In this document: positions 42,607 through 53,062 of the stretch, in pieces | Layout of the letters: each line of letters opens with the position of its first letter | How positions within the stretch are numbered: position 1 is the first letter of the stretch | Source of the DNA: Hevea brasiliensis | Lineage: Eukaryota > Streptophyta > Magnoliopsida > Malpighiales > Euphorbiaceae | Direction: 5' to 3' | Assembly (NCBI RefSeq): GCF_030052815.1 | Contig: NC_079493.1 | Location: forward strand, 120,553,132 to 120,617,131 | DNA: 64,000 nucleotides | Notes under the pieces: model-generated | What the model saw: the letters and a program-made list of their open reading frames with translations, nothing else | Database searches by the model: none | Told to the model about the DNA's origin: nothing | Translations under genes and position numbers: made by a program

Positions 42607-43119
42607 TTGTTGAATGTCGAAAGCTCCAAAGGAATGGGATCAATAGCAAATTTTGCTGGTAAGGTTGATGTTTCATTTCCAACTAATAGTGAATGGATTT
42701 TGGATTCAGGAGCTTCTGATCATATGACTTACCAAAGGGATTTATTGCATAATGAGAAGGATCTTCAATGTGATTCTAGTGTTCGCATACCAGATGGATC
42801 TCTTGTCACTGCTAATACCTATGAAGATGTGACTCTAAACTCTTCAGTAACCTTAAATAATGTTTTACATATTCCTTCATTTGCTTGTAACCTTGTTTCT
42901 ATTAGCAAAATAACCCAAGCTTTGCATTGCGTAGCTCATTTCTTTCTTACCTTTTGTGTTTTACAGGACCTAGCAACGAGGAAGCTGATTGGAATGGGTG
43001 AGCAGTGGAATGGCTTTACTATTTTTAGACCAAGCCTGTTGTTTCAGCCTTCTCCTTTCAAAGGAATCAAGCTATCTTGTGGCACCAACTTTTGGGTCAC
43101 TTGTCCTTTAATCATTTAA
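42607..43119 (+). CDS. C2 protease segment
   Basis: WILDSGASDHMTYQRDLLHN gives the aspartic protease active site (D-S-G-A) and the conserved H-M. VTLNNVLHIPSFACNLVSIS is the usual downstream part. A stretch after 'SISKIT' (ALHCVAHFFLTFCVLQDL) replaces the normal loop, and the frame stops at 43117, where the integrase frame (43077) already overlaps. Active-site residues look intact. Confidence 0.85.
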   Translation: MLNVESSKGMGSIANFAGKVDVSFPTNSEWILDSGASDHMTYQRDLLHNEKDLQCDSSVRIPDGSLVTANTYEDVTLNSSVTLNNVLHIPSFACNLVSISKITQALHCVAHFFLTFCVLQDLATRKLIGMGEQWNGFTIFRPSLLFQPSPFKGIKLSCGTNFWVTCPLII

Positions 43120-44942
43120 ATTCTATTTCAGAACTTTCTATTTCTCATTTGAATAAAGCTAATGAATGTTGTGATGCTTGCCATCATGCCAAGCAAGTTC
43201 GTCAATCATTTCCTCTTGGTTGTATTAAATCCAGTGAACCTTTTGCTTTAATACATTGTGATTTATGGGGTCCTTATCATACTCCCTCTATGTCTAAATG
43301 TCATTTTTTTCTTACTATTATTGATGACTTCACAAGAACTACTTGGGTTTATTTGATCAAGTCAAAAGCAGAAGTTTCTCATTTGCTAATTTCTTTTCTT
43401 GCTATGGTTCATCGACAGTTTGGTTTTCTTATTAAGATCATTCATAGTGACAATGGAACTGAGTTCACAAACATTTCTTTACAACAAACCTGTCAAGAAG
43501 AAGGTATCATTAACCAATTTTCTTATGTTTCTACACCTCAACAAAATGGTGTAGTTGAACGTAAACATAGACATTTACTTGAAGTTGCGAGAGCATTAAG
43601 ATTTCAAGCTGGTTTTCCTATTAAATTTTGGGGGGAATGTGTGTTAACCACAACATATTTGATTAATTATACACCTACCTCACTTCTTTATGGAAAGAGT
43701 CCTCATGAACTTTTGTTTTCTACAAAACCTTCTTATACACATTTATGTGTATTCGGGTGTCTTTGTTATGCTTCTGTGCTACCTTGTTCATGTGACAAAT
43801 TCCATGATAGAGCCATACCATGTGTGTTTTTAGGATATCCATATGGGCAGAAGGGATATAAAGTTTATGATTTACATACACATCGCATGTTTGTTTCTCG
43901 TGATGTGGTTTTTGATGAACAAATTTTTCTTTACAAAACAATGATGTCTTCTACTCCTAAACACATAGTACCATTGCCAATACCCATTAATGATGAAAAC
44001 CACATAGACACTTCACTTGACTTTGCATGGTCTCATGAAAATTTGCCAGACTTGGATGTACCACCACAAACAGCCTCCTCTTCATTCGATACACATGTGG
44101 AGGCTGCTGAACCTTCTGTTTTGCAGTCTCCCATTGTTGAGGGATCAACCTCGCCACAAAATAACCCACCAGCCCGGCCCATACACACTAAAATCAGACC
44201 AGCAAAATTCACAAATTTTGAAGTCAATTTGCCTAGTTATAGTAAAGGTTCTTCTGCTTCCTTCCATTCGGCTACCTCAAGTATATCTTATCCCATTTCT
44301 AACCATGTCTCTTATTCAAAATTTTCAAAAAATCATGCTGCTTTTCTTTCGGGCATCACCAACCATGATGAGCCCACCTTTTATAGGCAAGCAGTGCAAG
44401 TAGATCATTGGAGGAAGGCAATGAGACAAGAATTGGATGCCTTGGAACAAAATCATACTTGGCGTTTAGAAAACTTACCTGCAGGCAAGAAAGCTATCAA
44501 AAGCAAGTGGGTTTACAAGATTAAGTTCAATTCTAATGGAATCATTGAACGGTATAAAGCCCGTCTAGTAGCTAAAGGGTACACTCAGGTTGAAGGTTTG
44601 GATTATAACGAAACTTTTGCTTCTGTTGCTAAACTTACTACAATTTGTACTCTCTTAGTTGTTGCTGCAGTACGCAAATGGGAGTTGCACCAACTTAATG
44701 TTCATAATGCTTTTATACATGGGGATTTGCATGAGGAGGTGTACATGCAGCCTCCACCAGGTTATTTGCCTAATGGTGATCATCGTGTTTGTCGTTTACA
44801 ATGTGTATTGTATGGTTTAAAGCAAGCCTCATCACAATGGTTTGCTAAATTTTCAGCAGCTATTTTACAGCTTGGTTTTACACAATCTTGGGCTAATACT
44901 TCATTGTTTGTGTATCATCATGATTCCATCTTTAGATACTAA
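43077..44942 (+). CDS. C2 integrase and reverse transcriptase
   Basis: 621-codon frame. Integrase: zinc motif HQLLGHLSFNHL...CCDACHHAKQVR; catalytic Asp in HCDLWGPYHTPS, Asp in HSDNGTEFTN, Glu in QQNGVVERKHRHL; then INYTPTSLLYGKSPHELLF and FLGYPYGQKGYKVYDLHTHR. RT from about residue 450: [40 protein letters not shown]. Motif A reads ELHQLNVHNAFIHGDLHEEV, so the catalytic Asp (Q-L-D-V) has become Asn. It stops at TACTAA just before 'IYVDDVIL', which is readable in another frame at 44944. Full copia integrase, defective RT. Confidence 0.92.
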   Translation: MWHQLLGHLSFNHLNSISELSISHLNKANECCDACHHAKQVRQSFPLGCIKSSEPFALIHCDLWGPYHTPSMSKCHFFLTIIDDFTRTTWVYLIKSKAEVSHLLISFLAMVHRQFGFLIKIIHSDNGTEFTNISLQQTCQEEGIINQFSYVSTPQQNGVVERKHRHLLEVARALRFQAGFPIKFWGECVLTTTYLINYTPTSLLYGKSPHELLFSTKPSYTHLCVFGCLCYASVLPCSCDKFHDRAIPCVFLGYPYGQKGYKVYDLHTHRMFVSRDVVFDEQIFLYKTMMSSTPKHIVPLPIPINDENHIDTSLDFAWSHENLPDLDVPPQTASSSFDTHVEAAEPSVLQSPIVEGSTSPQNNPPARPIHTKIRPAKFTNFEVNLPSYSKGSSASFHSATSSISYPISNHVSYSKFSKNHAAFLSGITNHDEPTFYRQAVQVDHWRKAMRQELDALEQNHTWRLENLPAGKKAIKSKWVYKIKFNSNGIIERYKARLVAKGYTQVEGLDYNETFASVAKLTTICTLLVVAAVRKWELHQLNVHNAFIHGDLHEEVYMQPPPGYLPNGDHRVCRLQCVLYGLKQASSQWFAKFSAAILQLGFTQSWANTSLFVYHHDSIFRY

Positions 44943-45900
44943 TATATGTAGATGATGTCATCTTAGCTACTAATACTTTTTCTCAGCTGGCAGATTTAAA
45001 GAAGTACTTGTCCATAATGTTTCCTGTGAAAGATCTTGGACCATTAAAGTAGTTCCTTGGTCTTGAAGTAGCTCATCATCCTAAAGGAATTGTTCTTTCT
45101 CAATGAAAGTATACCTTAGATATCTTGCAAGAGACTGGCATGCTAGCTTGTAAGCCTGTTCAGTTTCCAATGGAGCAACATCACCGATCGGCCTTGGATG
45201 ATAGTCCCCTTCTCAGTGATCCTAGCTCCTTTCGATGCTTGGTAGGGGGGTTAATTTATCTCACCATCACACAACCGGATATATGTTATTCAGTCCATGT
45301 TCTTTCTCAATTTATGAACCAACCTAGAGAGAAGCATTGGGCTGCTGCACTTTGGATACTACAGTATCTTAAACTTGCTCTTGGCCAAGGATTATTTCTA
45401 TTAGTAGTAAGTTCTCTTCATTTGACTGCTTATTGCGACTCGGATTGGGCTGGTTGTCCTTTGACTCGTCGATCTATCACAAGTTATTTTATTTTTCTTG
45501 GGCAGTCACCTATTTCATGGAAAAACAAAAAGCAAGTTACAGTTTCTCGCTCTTCTACGGAGGCGGAATATAGATCCATGGCGGCTGTATCGTGTGAAGT
45601 TATTTGGTTAAAATAGTTGCTTGAGGATTTAAGAGTTTTCCATTATGCTCCAGTCCAGCTTTATTGTGATAATCAAGCAGCACGTCATATTACCAACAAC
45701 CCGATTTATCACGAGCGCACCAAACATATCGAAGTGGATTGTCATTTTGTGCATGATTGTATTCAGCGTGGTCTTATCGTTTGTCATTATACTTCTTCTC
45801 AACATCAACTAGCTGACGTGTTTACAAAAATCATTGGGTGCTCATCAATTTCAAATTTTGATAGCCAAGTTGGGTATTCGAGATCTACATGCACCAACTT
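44943..45900 (+). pseudogene. C2 RT end and RNase H
   Basis: YVDDVILATNT is at about 44946. After stops at 45049 and 45104 the frame 45125-45616 carries the end of RT (DICYSVHVLSQFMNQPREKH) and RNase H (YCDSDWAGCPLTRRSITSYF, SRSSTEAEYRSMAAVSCEVI). After TAG at 45614 the frame 45617 reads [43 protein letters not shown], the normal end of copia pol. Confidence 0.9.
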
Positions 45901-45907
45901 GAGGGGG

Positions 45908-46190
45908 CGTAATAGCACATGTGCAAATTCTACAGTTTGAAGAATTCTGCAGTTTGAAGAATTTTAAATCTTCTCAATAACCTCAACAGCATGCAAGATA
46001 TAAGCAGATTCTTTGGGAGGCTTATAGCTTATCCACAGATTTTGTAGCTGATCAGTTTCAAACTTTTCTCTGTAATTCAAACTTTTCTCTGTAACTTATT
46101 TTCCTTGCTTTTAGCACTTGTAACCTTATAAGAGCTTTTGCTCTCATATTAATAATATATAAGAAAAAAATGTTACTGCATATTTTATCA
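45908..46190 (+). repeat. 3' LTR of C2
   Basis: 283 bp; longer than the 5' LTR because CAGTTTGAAGAATTCTG is doubled near 45930-45965. The first two bases read CG in place of TG. Confidence 0.85.
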
Positions 46191-46195
46191 ATAGC

Positions 46196-47148
46196 TATTT
46201 TCTTGGAATTTGAAATTGTAACATTCAAATGAGTTCTCAAACGGTCAAAAACAATCTAAGGCCATAAATACGCTTACCCTTAGCCATTTTGCACTCAATG
46301 AAAGTTGTTCTACTGCTTCTAATTTTTTAAAATCATTAAAGCTTTCATTCAAAGTGCTCCAATTGTTTTTATCGCTCATCATTCGCTTACTTACTCATCT
46401 CTTCTTTATAAATTCTGTTGTATTGAGTGAGATTGAGTTTTAAACACCTTCTTAGCATTTATGAGAGGTCATTCAAGCACCTATTGAAGCTTGATTGTGA
46501 AAAGTGTTTGGGATAACACTTGGTAGAAGTGTGAAGCTACTTGTAAAAGCTTTAATGTCAAGAGTTGTAAAGGGTCATCTCTTACCTTTAAAAGAGAATA
46601 ATAGTGGAGTGAAGACTCAAAGTGGCATCTTTGAGAGAGTGGATGTAGGTTAGTTAGGCCGAACCACTATAAAAATTCAGTGTTCAATTCTCTCAACCCT
46701 TATTCTTTAAATTTATGCACTTTATTTTTTTGGTTAAGTTAATTTTGCTTAATTGAGAACTGATACAGTTTACTATTGACTCTATTACAAATTGAGATAA
46801 TTTGTTTATTTTGAATCTGCTGAGATCTGATATAATTTGCTTATTACTATGTTTACTAATGACTAATATATTCTGTCTATTGCTCAATTTGTTATGCTGT
46901 GATTTAATTCAGTTTACTGGTATTTTTACTGAGCGCTAATATATTCTGTTAGAATAGTATACTGAATGTACCAACTTTGTATCAATTAATTGTTTAAGTA
47001 GTATCACACACACACTTCACATTAGAAAACTAGATTGAACTGAGCCATAATTTTTTAAAGATTTTGAGCAAGAATTGAAAATTTGTTTTAGTCCAATTCA
47101 ACAACCCCCCCCCCCCCCCCCCCTTCTTTGAGATATTTTGGGATATCA
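46196..47148 (+). repeat. C3 5' LTR, right part
   Basis: Continues the LTR interrupted by C2 and ends ...GGGATATCA, 3 nt before the primer site. A run of 19 C (47105-47123) lies 25 nt before the LTR end. With the left part the LTR is about 1.48 kb. Confidence 0.7.
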
Positions 47149-47151
47149 ATT

Positions 47152-47163
47152 TGGTATCAGAGC
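47152..47163 (+). other. Primer-binding site, iMet (C3)
   Basis: TGGTATCAGAGC in 'aatttggtatcagagcttg'. Confidence 0.88.
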
Positions 47164-47210
47164 TTGTCTCTCTTGCTTGAGGTTTAAACACCTTAGAGTG
47201 ATCCACACTT

Positions 47211-47928
47211 ATGGCTGGTTCATTCAGTAATTCTACTAGCATACCTGCTCTCTTAGCGAAAGGTTATTCTATCACTAGACCACCACTTTTTAGTAGCACA
47301 AACTATTCCTTTTGGAAAACCAAAATGAGAAACTTCATACAATCAGTTGATATTGATGCTTGGAGGATAATCAAGGATAGTCCTTATGTTCCTTATAAAA
47401 CTGGTTTAAGGAAATGTGCAAATTCCTAAAGCTGAAATGGAATATGATGATAATGATTGGAAGAAAATTTCTACAAATGCCAAAGTTATTAATATTCTTC
47501 TTTGTGCTCTTGATATTAATGAATACAATCATATTTCAAGTTGTCAAACTGCAAAAGAAATATAGAACAAACTAGAAGTCACATATGAAGTAACCGATGT
47601 GGTGAAAGATTCAAAGGCAAACCTCCTCATCCGTGATTATAAGTTATTTGAGATGAAACCTGGTGAAACAATTGCTGAAATGAGTACTAGATTTACAAAT
47701 CTTGTCAATCTTCTTAAGACTCTTGGAAAGAAATTTGAGGAACAAGAACTTGTAAAGAAAATCTTGAGATCTCTTCCAAAGTCATAGGAAACAAAGATCA
47801 CTATTATTCAAGACACTAAGGATTTCAGAAGATACACCTATGATGAACTAATTGGTTCTCTCATTGCACATGAGATGATTTACAAGAAAGGTGAAAATGA
47901 AGGTTATCAAAAGAAAAAGAAAGGTATA
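47211..47928 (+). pseudogene. C3 gag, frameshifted and cut by G2
   Basis: ATG at 47211: MAGSFSNSTSIPALLAKGYS, then RPPLFSSTNYSFWKTKMRNF, the copia DUF4219/gag start. Frameshift at about 47410 ('YKTG|LRKC'). It resumes at 47599 with VKDSKANLLIRDYKLFEMKP, EMSTRFTNLVNLLKTLGKKF and VKKILRSLPKS, with a TAG where the protein should continue (SLPKSW in relatives), then DELIGSLIAHEM. It ends at GGTATA, where the G2 LTR begins. Protease and pol of C3 are not in the window. Confidence 0.82.
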
Positions 47929-49100
47929 TGATGGCTGTCGAATCCACCAGAAATTAAATTAACTGAAATCACCAATTATGAAATATTTTCTGCAATAAGT
48001 GATAAATCCAGGTAGAACCCTAGAGACTAAATTATGAAATTTTATGCACTTGTGTAATGAAAAAAGAAACAAAGGTTGGGGGGCGGGGGGGGGGGGGAGG
48101 GTAATTTGCAATCCAAAAAAGAAATAAAAAATCAGAAATTAAGAACTAAAATTTAATATGAAACTCTCAAATTAAACAAACTTCAGTCCAAGGTAATTTG
48201 CATTCCAATACATTGATTCGATCATAGACAAAAGAAATAAAATTATCTCTTATTGAATACTTAACGTAGATTTACCAAACAGCAAGGTGAAATCCCTAAC
48301 TTCTATATACTCATCAATTCGAGCCCAACCCTCTTGTCGACTCTAATTATTAACTGAATTGGTATTAAGCAATCCTCATCAAATTAATAACTGCTTTAAG
48401 AATAGGAAGTAGTTAAGCTGAACAACAATTTATAAGGTATAAATCATTTAATTCACCCTATTGTTTCCTTAGGTTATTATTGAAAACTGGGATCATAATT
48501 AATAAAACCTAATTGCTACTCATGTTCAATCTTACACAATAATTACGGATTATGAAGATGAACTAGCAATTGATCACATCAAACAATTAACTAATAGGCC
48601 TTTTTAGCAAATCATTCAATAGATTAAAGACAATGAAATTAAAAAACATTAGATATTCAAAAGACATAAATTAAATTAAGAACATGGTCTCACAAATCAA
48701 GCAAAAGAACTTGAATCCCTTGAACTGAATTAAGAACTTAGCCATCCATGTTAATGGCTTACAGAAAATTAAAGAAGAAAATTGAAGAAATCTAGAATGT
48801 GAATGGAGAATAAAGGTCTCTTCCCCCCCTGTGATGGCTGCTGCCTCTTCTATTTATAATAAATGGCCTAGGGTTAGGTTTAAGAGTCTTTCTCTCTGTA
48901 AAAAACTGCAACTGGAGCAAAATCAGGAAACTAATTGTCGACGGATACATGGCCCGTGTATCACTACACGACCCAGGGTCGTGTAACTTACTGGAGTTGA
49001 GTGGGTATGTCCTGTATGGGCACAAAAGGTTACACGGGTCTCCAGGATTTACACGGGTCAAGTTACACGGCCCGTGTACTTTGTTTCTTCCTCGGTTCTC
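47929..49100 (-). repeat. G2 3' LTR, truncated
   Basis: Aligns with 53063-54224: TGATGGCTGTCGAATCCACC... to ...CTCGGTTCTC, then jumps into RNase H/RT coding sequence. TATA (minus) at 48850-48858, ACACGG/CCGTGT dyads at 48945-49080, G-run at 48078-48100. Confidence 0.88.
48945..49080. repeat. ACACGG/CCGTGT dyad cluster (G2 3' LTR)
   Basis: Repeated TACACGGG, CCCGTGTA and GTGTAACTT words, such as TTACACGGCCCGTGTA (49061-49076), on the upstream side of the TATA box at 48850 (minus). Confidence 0.75.
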
Positions 49101-50411
49101 CCACTGCATAATTACTCGCGTCACACATAATTTCAAACGGTATTGTCCAATCAGGAGCCTGAATAATAGAGGGTGATGTCAATGCAGATTTCAATTTATC
49201 AAAAGCCTCCTCGCACTCTTCACTGAACTCAAAAGAAACATCTTTTTACAAGAGTCTAGATAAAGGCAATGCTATCTTAGAGAAATCCTTAATGAACCTG
49301 CGATAGAAACCTGCATGACCAAGAAAAGAGCGTACTTCCCTCACAGTTGTGGGGTAGGGTAAGTTCACAATTAAATCAATTTTAGACTTATCCACCTCAA
49401 TACCCCTATTAGAGATGACATGACCTAAAACAATCCCCTGTTCCACCATAAAATGACAATTCTCATAATTCAGAACAAGATTTTTCTCAATGCATCGCTC
49501 AAGAACAGAAGTTAAATGATGTAAACATGCATCAAATGAATCACCATACATAGTAAAATCATCCATGAACACCTCAATGCAATTATCAATATAATCTGAA
49601 AATATGCTCATCATGCATCTCTGAAATGTGGCAGGTGCATTACAAAGCCCGAAGGGCATCCTTTTAAAAGCAAAAGTTCCAAAAAGGCAAATGAAGGTAG
49701 TCTTCTCTTGATCCTCTGGTGAAATCACAATTTGATTATATCTAGAAAAGCCATCGAGAAAGCAGAAATAAGACTTACCTGCTAACCGTTCAAGCATTTG
49801 ATCAATGAATGGCAGTGGGAAGTGGTCCTTCCTTATTATTGAATTCATCTTACGGTAGTTTATGCACATTCGCCATCCACTCTGAATCCTTGTTGGAACA
49901 AGTTCATTATCTTGATTTGCTACCACAGTGACTCTTGATTTTTTGGCACTACTTGGACTGGACTTACCCATTTGCTGTCTGAAATTGGATAAATAACTCC
50001 TGCATCCAGTAGCTTTAAAATCTCCTTCTTCACAACTTCCATCATCTATGGGTTCAACCTCCTTTGAGCTTCTCTACTTGGTTTAACATCATCTTCCAGT
50101 AAAATCCTGTGCATGCACACTGATGGACTTATACCTTTGATGTCAGCTATTGTCCATCCAATTGCTTCCTTGTGCACTCTCAAAACCCTAGTCAATCTTT
50201 CTTCTTGAATCTTTGTTAAATTACTTGAGATGATAACTGGAAGTGTCTCATTGTCTCCCAAGTAAACATACTTTAAATGCTCAGGTAAAGGCTTGAGTTC
50301 AAGAACTGGTGCCTGCACCACAGAAGGTAATAATTTTGTGTGAGATACAGGTAAGTAGATCTTTGATACTCCATACCTTTTTTGAATAAGAGGTAATGAC
50401 TGCAATGCCAT
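49101..50411 (-). pseudogene. G2 reverse transcriptase
   Basis: The frame 50411-50046 gives the connector (LRVHKEAIGWTIADIKGISP, CMHRILLEDDVKPSREAQRR). After a break the frame 49971-49246 gives RT: WRMCINYRKMNSIIRKDHFP, FCFLDGFSRYNQIVISPEDQ (motif A Asp), [39 protein letters not shown] (F-M-D-D) and [21 protein letters not shown] further 145 bp reach the RNase H start (CDASNYAVG) where the sequence joins the LTR. Stops at 49972 and about 50045 interrupt. Confidence 0.9.
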
Positions 50412-50420
50412 TACTGCATC

Positions 50421-51451
50421 TTAAACCTCTACACTTAATGGTTGATTGATACTGACTTCTTGAATTCCTTGACTAATCACCACTTCTAACTCATCCTCCA
50501 TACTTAACTCAAAAACATCCTGCACAAATGTATCAATAACATCAATAGAAAAAATAGAACGGTCATTAGCAGGATACTTCATGGCATCAAAGATGTTAAA
50601 TTTGATAGTCTCTCCATCAAACTCCATAGTTAAGGTACCATCATCCACATCAATTTTTATCTTGGCAGTTTTTAGGAAAGGTCTTCCAAACAAAATCAAA
50701 GCTAACTTTGATGTGGGAACACTATCCTCCATATCCAGAATGTGAAAATCTATAGGAAAATCAATTCTCCAACCTACACCAACACATCCTCAACTACTCC
50801 CAATGGGTAAGTATTAGAACGATCAGCTAACTGAATAATGACACTGGTTTCTTTCAAAGGACCCAAATTTAAAGTTTGGAAAACTGAATTTGACATAACA
50901 TTAATTGATGCTCCTAAATCTGCCATTGCACGTTCAAATTTAGAATCACCTATTCTGCAGGGAATAGAAAATGAACCTGGATCTTTACACTTAGGGGGTA
51001 ATTTTTACTGAATTAATGCCAACACATTTTCCCCCACACTGATCTTCTCATTATTTCTCAACTTGCGCTTTGTAGTGCATAGTTCCTTAAGGAATTTAGC
51101 ATACCTGGGAACTTGTTTGGTTGCATCAAGTAAAGGTATATTGACCTCCACCTTTTTGAAAGTCTCCAAAATTTCTTTCTCTTGTTCTTCTTTCTTAGTC
51201 TTAGCCAACCTGCATAGGAATGGAGGAAGAACATAATTATTAACCTTATTCAGTTTAGGTTCAGTATTTACCTCAATTTCAGGAACTTTAGACTCTTTTT
51301 CTCCATACTTTTTCTTTTTCATTGGCACGAGTGGAGTCTGGTTATCAACTTCTTTCCCACTTCGCAACACTATAGCACTCGCATTTTCTCTGGGGTTCAT
51401 AACTGTTTGTGATGGAAGCTTTCCAGAACCTTGAGCTTCCAACTTACTCAC
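50421..51451 (-). pseudogene. G2 gag end, linker and protease
   Basis: Frame 51451-51005 is a Lys/Glu-rich linker (NASAIVLRSGKEVDNQTP, VEVNIPLLDATKQVPRYAKF). Between 51004 and 50733 the protease start is readable with breaks (DLGASINVM, QLADRS). Frame 50732-50421 has ALILFGRPFLKTAKIKIDVD, the protease C-terminal motif. Same domain order as G1 with strongly diverged sequence. Confidence 0.82.
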
Positions 51452-52751
51452 AGATAGGGCTAACTAACCAATCTGCCTCTATGTTTCGAATGCTATTTCT
51501 GGTCTCTTGTTGAAACTTTTGTGTATTATTAGCCAAAGCCTTAACAATTTTATCAAGTGACATACCTTGATTTGAGGGAGGTGGAGGTGGTTGATTCACT
51601 TGTGGTCTTTGCTGATGGTATTGGTTTTGCACCGGTTGATTCCCATAACTCAGATTGGGATGATCTCGCCATTCTGGATTATAAGTATTAGAATAGGGAT
51701 CATACCTGCATTGTGGCTATCCATAATGTCCTACTGCATTAGCATGTTGCATTGATTCATCCTCTTGTAACGCAGGACACATGTCAGTAGCATGACCCGA
51801 ACCCAAACAAATTCCACATACCTTAACAGTTTGCATATTCCCTACAGCCAACTGTCTCACCAAAGAAGTTAAATCAGAAATTTATTTCTCAAGGTTAGAT
51901 GTACTTACCTCATTAACCTTCATCGGTGTGTGATCCATTCTCATTCCAAACTGCTGAGAATTTACTGCCATGTTAGCAATCAGCCTCCTTGCTTCTTCTG
52001 GTGTCTTGTCAACCAAAGCTCCTCCACTAGCAGCATCTATCATACTGCGGTCCATTGGTAGAAGTCCCTCATAGAAATACTAAATCAAGAGCTGCTTACT
52101 TATTTGATGATGGGGACAGCTTGCACATAGTTTCTTAAATCGTTCCTAATACTCATACAAGCTCTCTCCATTGTACTACCGGATGCCACAAATTTCTTTT
52201 CTTATGTTGGCAGCATGGAAAGCAGGAAAATACTTCTCTAGAAATATATGCTTCATCCCATTCCATGAGTTGACGGATCCAGAAGGAAGGTAATACAACC
52301 AATCCTTAGCTATGCCTTCCAGTGAGAAAGGAAAAGCTCGAAGCTTGATTTGATCCTCTGAAACTCCTTGAGGTTTCATGCTGGAACACACAACATGAAA
52401 TTCTTTTAAATACTTATGTGGATCCTCACCTGCAAGACCATGAAACTTAGGCAGGATTAGTCCAGATTTCAACTCAAAAGCAACATTTAAAACAGGGTAT
52501 TAAACACACAAAGGCTGTTGGTTTAGATCAGGAGCAGCCAACTCTTTCAAAGTCCTAGCAGCCATGGTTTCATTTTCAGAATTTGAATCCAAATCCGAAT
52601 CTGAACTTAACTCCCTTAGAGATTGGACTCCTTTAGATGTACTCGGAATCTGCTTAGCCTGCTTAGCCAATTTTCTCAACTGTTTAGCTATTTTTTCTAC
52701 TTCTGGATCAAAGATCAACTCACCAGATTGAGAAGTTCTTGTCATAAACAA
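51444..52751 (-). pseudogene. G2 gag with zinc knuckle
   Basis: Start at 52751 (MFMTRTSQSGELIFDPEVEK), acidic/Ser-rich N-terminal part, a stop at 52500, then capsid frame 52472-52176: LPKFHGLAGEDPHKYLKEFH, IKLRAFPFSLEGIAKDWLYY, MKHIFLEKYFPAFHAANIRK. A CCHC knuckle CGICLGSGHATDMC lies at about 51775-51817, unlike G1, which has none. Gln/Pro-rich end at 51632-51444. Several stops. Confidence 0.85.
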
Positions 52752-53062
52752 AAAGAAATCAAAGTAAAAACAGAAAAATACCTCAAAACCCTAGAAAACA
52801 ATCGAATTTTGCCTTAAGAGGGTGGGGCCAAAAAATCCTGTGGATTAATTGGTTTTGATCAGAACGTCATTTCCTTCAAAATAGGCATGGGCCGCCCTCC
52901 AAATTCAACCAAAATTCTTGGTGAATAGTAACACTATAAATTTTTTTTTTCCAAAACCTGAAAATAGCAACAACTCACAAACAAAATTAATAACAAAATA
53001 TCCTAACACTAAAAACACGAAATCCAATAAATTTCAGTCCTCGGCAACGGTGCCAAAATTCT

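Larger units (their letters stand above)
41302..46190 (+). mobile_element. C2: Ty1/copia element nested in the C3 LTR
   Basis: 5' LTR 41302-41568, 3' LTR about 45908-46190, both ending TTTTATCA; primer site TGGTATCAGAGC at 41569-41580; purine tract CTTGAGGGGGC at about 45898. Target duplication ATAAC left, ATAGC right (46191-46195), one mismatch. The LTR starts read TGCTAATAGC and CGTAATAGC, so the first bases have diverged. Gag, protease, integrase, RT and RNase H are all present with few breaks. Confidence 0.92.
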
